Virus record (IMG/VR): IMGVR_UViG_3300034683_000027
Span: 1-42,070 of that record
DNA length: 42,070 bases
Direction: 5' to 3' (one strand)
Origin: a virus
Shown here in pieces: positions 38,597 through 42,070 of this stretch; position 1 is the stretch's first letter, and each line of letters begins with the position of its first letter. A model generated the notes under the pieces. The model made no database searches. It saw only the letters and a program-made list of their open reading frames with translations, and was not told where the DNA came from. Position numbers and translations under genes: made by a program.

Positions 38597-41500
38597 TTAA
38601 TCCTCTCCACCATTCATAATAGTCTGCAGTGTAATAGATTTAGGATTACCGATACTTCTACGCATCTGCTCAGCTTGAGATACATTTGCATTGCTATATT
38701 GATTAGCCATCCAAGATCCAAACTCTTTCATCTTACCTCCAGTTTTAGCATAAGATTCAGCAAAAGCGTTAACTTGTTCAGGAGATAAAGGATCACCTTT
38801 CAGAATAGTATTCTTAACAGTCTCTCCTAACACCTTTCTTCTCTGCGCATCAGCAGTTCTGTAAGTATTAATTCTGAACATGGTATCATTTACAATTGCT
38901 TCATCCAGCGGTTTAGCGCCAGCGATTCTCATAAGACTACTAAGAGAGTACAAATCATGGGCCATCAGCATATTGCCTTGCTGATTGGTAGAGATAAGCT
39001 TCTTATCATCGCGCCCCATAGCTTCGAGTACTTGAGCCAATCCAGCAAGCGGCCGCGAGATTCCATTCTGTTCCACACCTTTCAGGAATGTAGTCCAGAT
39101 ATCCCCGCCCATAGATACCTTAGTATATCCTTCTTTGAGATTGTTAAACAATCTTTCAGTTGCTTGGTAGATAGGCACCTTACTAGGATCAGTTGGAACA
39201 AGAGTGATATTTCTAGGATTAATATCTCCACGAGTGTACAGGTTTACTTTAAGATCAGGGTGGAATAATCCAAGTCCGTTACTAAGACCGCCATACAATA
39301 ACCACTCTCCGGCTTCTTTACCGGCACCGCTAAATATAGCATCGTACAGATTCTTGTGCTCAGAATTTCCACCAGCAGCGCCAATAATATGAGTATTAAT
39401 AGCATTAAATGCAGGCAATCCATTGAGCCCAAAAATACCTGCTTGCAGACCAGCCATGGTAGCAACATTTTTCCACTGACCTTCACCGATATGTCGTGTA
39501 AGTTGTTGCAGTAGGTTAAATTGATAAGTCTGAAATAGACCAATAGCTTGACCTACAGGCCCTTGGAAAATACCGGGACGCTGAGATGCAAGATAATTAC
39601 CCTGCGTACGATTTACAAAAGTATTGATATAAGAAAGTTGAATATCTTCTGACATCAATCCACGCTTCACAGCAATATCTGTAATGTCCTTTGCAACACC
39701 AGCCGCGACATATCGGTTAAATTCTTCTGCAAGTTTATTAGCAGTAAACTTCTCAGCCTTGTCTCCAAGATTCTTAGCGCCAACAAGAGCTTTAGAGAGA
39801 TATGATTCATCTCCTTTCGCTACAGACAATGCAATATTATCCAACACTTGGTCGTATTGATCTGAGATAGTGGAGATAAATCCATTACGCTTAAACCACT
39901 CCCTGCCTTCCTTATCTTGGAAGAACTTACTCATACGAGCAGCAATGAGTTTAGCTGGAGACATTACCATATCACCAGTGCCGGGAGTTTTAATTTTGGC
40001 AATTGCATCGAACTCAGCAGCAGCTTCAGGAATATCTTGCACAGCCTTAATCAATGCCTTAGTTTCAGGCCCCAGAAGTACAGTGGCACCTACTGCATTA
40101 TTCAGCGCATTGAATGGATCAGCTCGCAGCGCCAAGGTTGCAATAATAGCATTGCCGCGATTGATAATGGTAGATAGTTTGCCGCGAGGCACTGCGCCAT
40201 TCATAGCCTCATACAGCGGTGCATCTACTAGAGGGCCACTATATCCATGTTTCTCCAACGCTGCATTGACTTCATCCAGATGTTCGACACTAGTGGCAGA
40301 TGAGAATGATTTACCTACTTTATCTACAAGAGTAGAAAAACCAGCATCTAGGAATTTATTCAGCGGTGTCCAAATAGGATACTCATCAACTTTAGAAATA
40401 TCCAACGCCATCTTGATGAGATTACTAGCAGGATTACTTACACTATTCTCAGCAAAAGACAGAGGACTTATGTATCCAAAGCGAGACTTAGAAGCATTTA
40501 CAGTAGGCTCAGCGGCAGTCCTAAAATATGCAAAATCCTGTGCGTACTTATGCTCTACCACACTACGAATAAATGCAGCATCTCTAGCTTGATGCCAATC
40601 TAAGAAATCAGTTACAATCTTATTCGGATCAGTAATCGGCAGGAATGACTTACTCTTACCACTACGGGCAAGCGCAGTAGTAATATAATTATCAGAGATA
40701 GTACGTTCAAATTCAAACTTACCAATACTCTTGTAGTACTCCTCTGCTTCTGTCTTGTCAATCACAGTTAGTCCCATCTCACGGAGCTTAGGATCACTCA
40801 TGATTTCATTACGCATCTGTTCCAAAGTCTGCGCATCTTTGGCGTAGATCATTTGGGAATGGCCGCGCCCAGTAGTATGCTCATCAACCACAAATGCAAA
40901 GAATGGAGTATCTTTAGGATTACGAGGAATAGGATAGAACACTCCAGCTTTGAAATTATCTTGTGCTCCATTGTTTGCATGAATCTTCTGCAACGGAACT
41001 CTGCGGCTATCGTTACGGCCAATATGATCTGCAACAAGACGACTAACCAGTGGAGACTGTATTTCAATCTCCATAGGAATGCCCTCAGCTTTAAGTTTCT
41101 CCACTAGCTCAGCCTGCTTAGACAGAGCTTTTTCATAAGCAGCAGCATTGGCGAAATCTTCCTGCACTATTTCCTTGGCACCATATATAAGTTTAGTACC
41201 ATCATCGCTGAGGAAATAATTATTAGGCAGTCCGCGAAGCTTCTCATTAAGCATTGAGAATTCAATGGCATCATCTGTACGAGTAGCTAGTTGTTGCAGA
41301 GTAGGATTGAAAATATCAGCAGTCTTAGCTTTAGCCAGCTTGATGAGGTTGTGAGTGCGCTGTCCTACATCTGAGAAGAAACTGCTCCAAGAGCCATAGC
41401 CTCCACTTTCTGATCCTAGGAATCCGGGGCCAGTTTCTTGGCCAATCAGCTTACCTTTCATCCCAGCAGAGCTAGGAAGATTAATATCAATATGAGCAGC

Positions 41501-42070
41501 GTATTCAGACAGCGCATCAGTAACTACACGATCAGTAGCCTCTTGATGCAGCTTGGCTTTCTGGTCGATAATAGCCATACCTTCCAAAAGATTACCATCC
41601 ACAGAAATTCTATCTCTGCGGGTAATAATCTTAGAATAAGTAGGCTGACTATACGGGTCAATAGCGCGGCCAGATTTCTTTACTTCGGCGCGAGTGAAGT
41701 TACGAAGATCCCACTTAGAGGCATCGTCAACAGCGCCAAAAAGTACATCCTCATGCGCATTCACAATCTTAGCAATCTCAGCTTTAGTAGGCTTAATTGC
41801 ACGACGCGAAACTGCGTCAAGAACCTCCTGCGGAATCGGGCGAACAAGATGTCCAGCAAATTTATCAAACTCAGAATACTTAGAAAGTTGCTTAGGATTG
41901 CGTGCAAGATAGCTGAAAGCATCCGCAAAGAGTTCATGCCAATTCTCACGATAGGCAATCATCTTAGGGTCAGTAGACTTCCACAGCGACGGCCGCACCT
42001 GCTTAGACATATCTTGAATCTCTTTAGCCAACAGCGGCCAAGCATATCCAAGATTATCTTTAGTCACACC
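38597..42070 (-). CDS. Giant virion protein, C-terminal part, cut by window edge
   Basis: An open minus-strand frame enters from the right edge with no start and ends at TAA 38597 (1,157 residues visible). HELFADAFSYLARNP near its beginning (about 41938-41894) resembles the third-motif region of zincin-like peptidase domains in polyvalent phage proteins. The rest is long, helical and charged, with Ala/Gly hydrophobic stretches near residues 650-690 and 880-925. This profile fits ejection proteins carried in the capsid. It is probably the continuation of the frame at 1-1867; the two would encode one protein of at least 1,779 residues. Confidence 0.7.
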   Translation of the reverse strand, partial: GVTKDNLGYAWPLLAKEIQDMSKQVRPSLWKSTDPKMIAYRENWHELFADAFSYLARNPKQLSKYSEFDKFAGHLVRPIPQEVLDAVSRRAIKPTKAEIAKIVNAHEDVLFGAVDDASKWDLRNFTRAEVKKSGRAIDPYSQPTYSKIITRRDRISVDGNLLEGMAIIDQKAKLHQEATDRVVTDALSEYAAHIDINLPSSAGMKGKLIGQETGPGFLGSESGGYGSWSSFFSDVGQRTHNLIKLAKAKTADIFNPTLQQLATRTDDAIEFSMLNEKLRGLPNNYFLSDDGTKLIYGAKEIVQEDFANAAAYEKALSKQAELVEKLKAEGIPMEIEIQSPLVSRLVADHIGRNDSRRVPLQKIHANNGAQDNFKAGVFYPIPRNPKDTPFFAFVVDEHTTGRGHSQMIYAKDAQTLEQMRNEIMSDPKLREMGLTVIDKTEAEEYYKSIGKFEFERTISDNYITTALARSGKSKSFLPITDPNKIVTDFLDWHQARDAAFIRSVVEHKYAQDFAYFRTAAEPTVNASKSRFGYISPLSFAENSVSNPASNLIKMALDISKVDEYPIWTPLNKFLDAGFSTLVDKVGKSFSSATSVEHLDEVNAALEKHGYSGPLVDAPLYEAMNGAVPRGKLSTIINRGNAIIATLALRADPFNALNNAVGATVLLGPETKALIKAVQDIPEAAAEFDAIAKIKTPGTGDMVMSPAKLIAARMSKFFQDKEGREWFKRNGFISTISDQYDQVLDNIALSVAKGDESYLSKALVGAKNLGDKAEKFTANKLAEEFNRYVAAGVAKDITDIAVKRGLMSEDIQLSYINTFVNRTQGNYLASQRPGIFQGPVGQAIGLFQTYQFNLLQQLTRHIGEGQWKNVATMAGLQAGIFGLNGLPAFNAINTHIIGAAGGNSEHKNLYDAIFSGAGKEAGEWLLYGGLSNGLGLFHPDLKVNLYTRGDINPRNITLVPTDPSKVPIYQATERLFNNLKEGYTKVSMGGDIWTTFLKGVEQNGISRPLAGLAQVLEAMGRDDKKLISTNQQGNMLMAHDLYSLSSLMRIAGAKPLDEAIVNDTMFRINTYRTADAQRRKVLGETVKNTILKGDPLSPEQVNAFAESYAKTGGKMKEFGSWMANQYSNANVSQAEQMRRSIGNPKSITLQTIMNGGED

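Noticed and set aside
39870-40592. A 240-codon plus-strand frame opposite the giant virion gene
   Set aside because: Antisense shadow caused by codon bias of the real gene; no ribosome site and no plausible context.
1-42070. Direct joining of the two window ends as a circular genome
   Set aside because: No shared overlap is seen at the ends, and direct joining breaks the reading frame by one base; a missing segment of unknown length is required instead.
1-42070. CRISPR array, tRNA genes, reverse transcriptase (diversity-generating element), integrase or transposase
   Set aside because: I looked for repeat-spacer periodicity, cloverleaf stems and the relevant protein motifs and saw none. The Cas4-like nuclease is a stand-alone phage recombination nuclease with no array nearby.

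Overview
The window is almost all of a lytic-type tailed phage genome, most likely a podovirus (short tail) of a Gram-negative host. It has a terminase, portal, scaffold, an SU10-like major capsid protein and ejection-type internal virion proteins. I see no tape measure, tail tube or sheath gene. Gram-negative is an inference from a 3TM-type holin, a small M15 peptidase endolysin and a predicted lipoprotein. The DNA is AT-rich by eye. I see no integrase, repressor, transposase, tRNA, CRISPR or reverse transcriptase, and no phage RNA polymerase, so transcription probably depends on the host enzyme.

The layout is two opposed gene blocks that diverge from a control region at about 19.57-19.99 kb. 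The leftward (minus strand) block holds the virion and lysis genes. In transcription order these are a small-terminase-like protein, a 57-aa overlapping ORF, large terminase, portal, a 90-aa protein, scaffold, major capsid, three to four head/connector proteins, tail fibre proteins with an assembly chaperone, two membrane proteins, endolysin, holin, more tail proteins including a beta-propeller-like protein, and internal virion proteins. The last gene runs off the left edge. Another minus-strand gene enters from the right edge and ends at 38597, followed by a 44-aa lysine-rich small gene. The two edge fragments are probably one giant ejection protein gene of at least 1,779 codons, so the genome is circular or permuted and was opened inside this gene. 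The ends do not join in frame directly, so some bases are missing between them.

The rightward (plus strand) block, 19.99-38.39 kb, holds replication and recombination genes. They include a RecD/Dda-like SF1 helicase, a PD-(D/E)XK (Cas4-like) nuclease with an iron-sulfur cysteine pattern, a Sak4-like RecA-fold ATPase, a candidate ssDNA-binding protein, a family A DNA polymerase with proofreading domain, a DUF3987-like helicase flanked by two related HNH endonucleases, a dCTP-deaminase-family enzyme and a DnaQ-like exonuclease, with many small unknown genes between. A bidirectional terminator at 38404-38438 separates the two converging blocks.

The most interesting unexplained elements are non-coding. 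One is a dyad array of ATCCTGTWA repeats with regular 24/20/24-base spacing, followed by a C-rich stretch, an AT-rich stretch and CTACCA repeats at 20.84-21.24 kb (a candidate origin or control region). Another is a textbook H-type RNA pseudoknot just after the major capsid gene. A third is a pair of mutually exclusive hairpins at 30.52-30.59 kb that could act as an attenuator. Also notable are a DNA polymerase with His at the O-helix position normally held by Phe/Tyr, and a 44-aa gene with a very strong internal ribosome site that could make a 13-residue Gly/Lys peptide.
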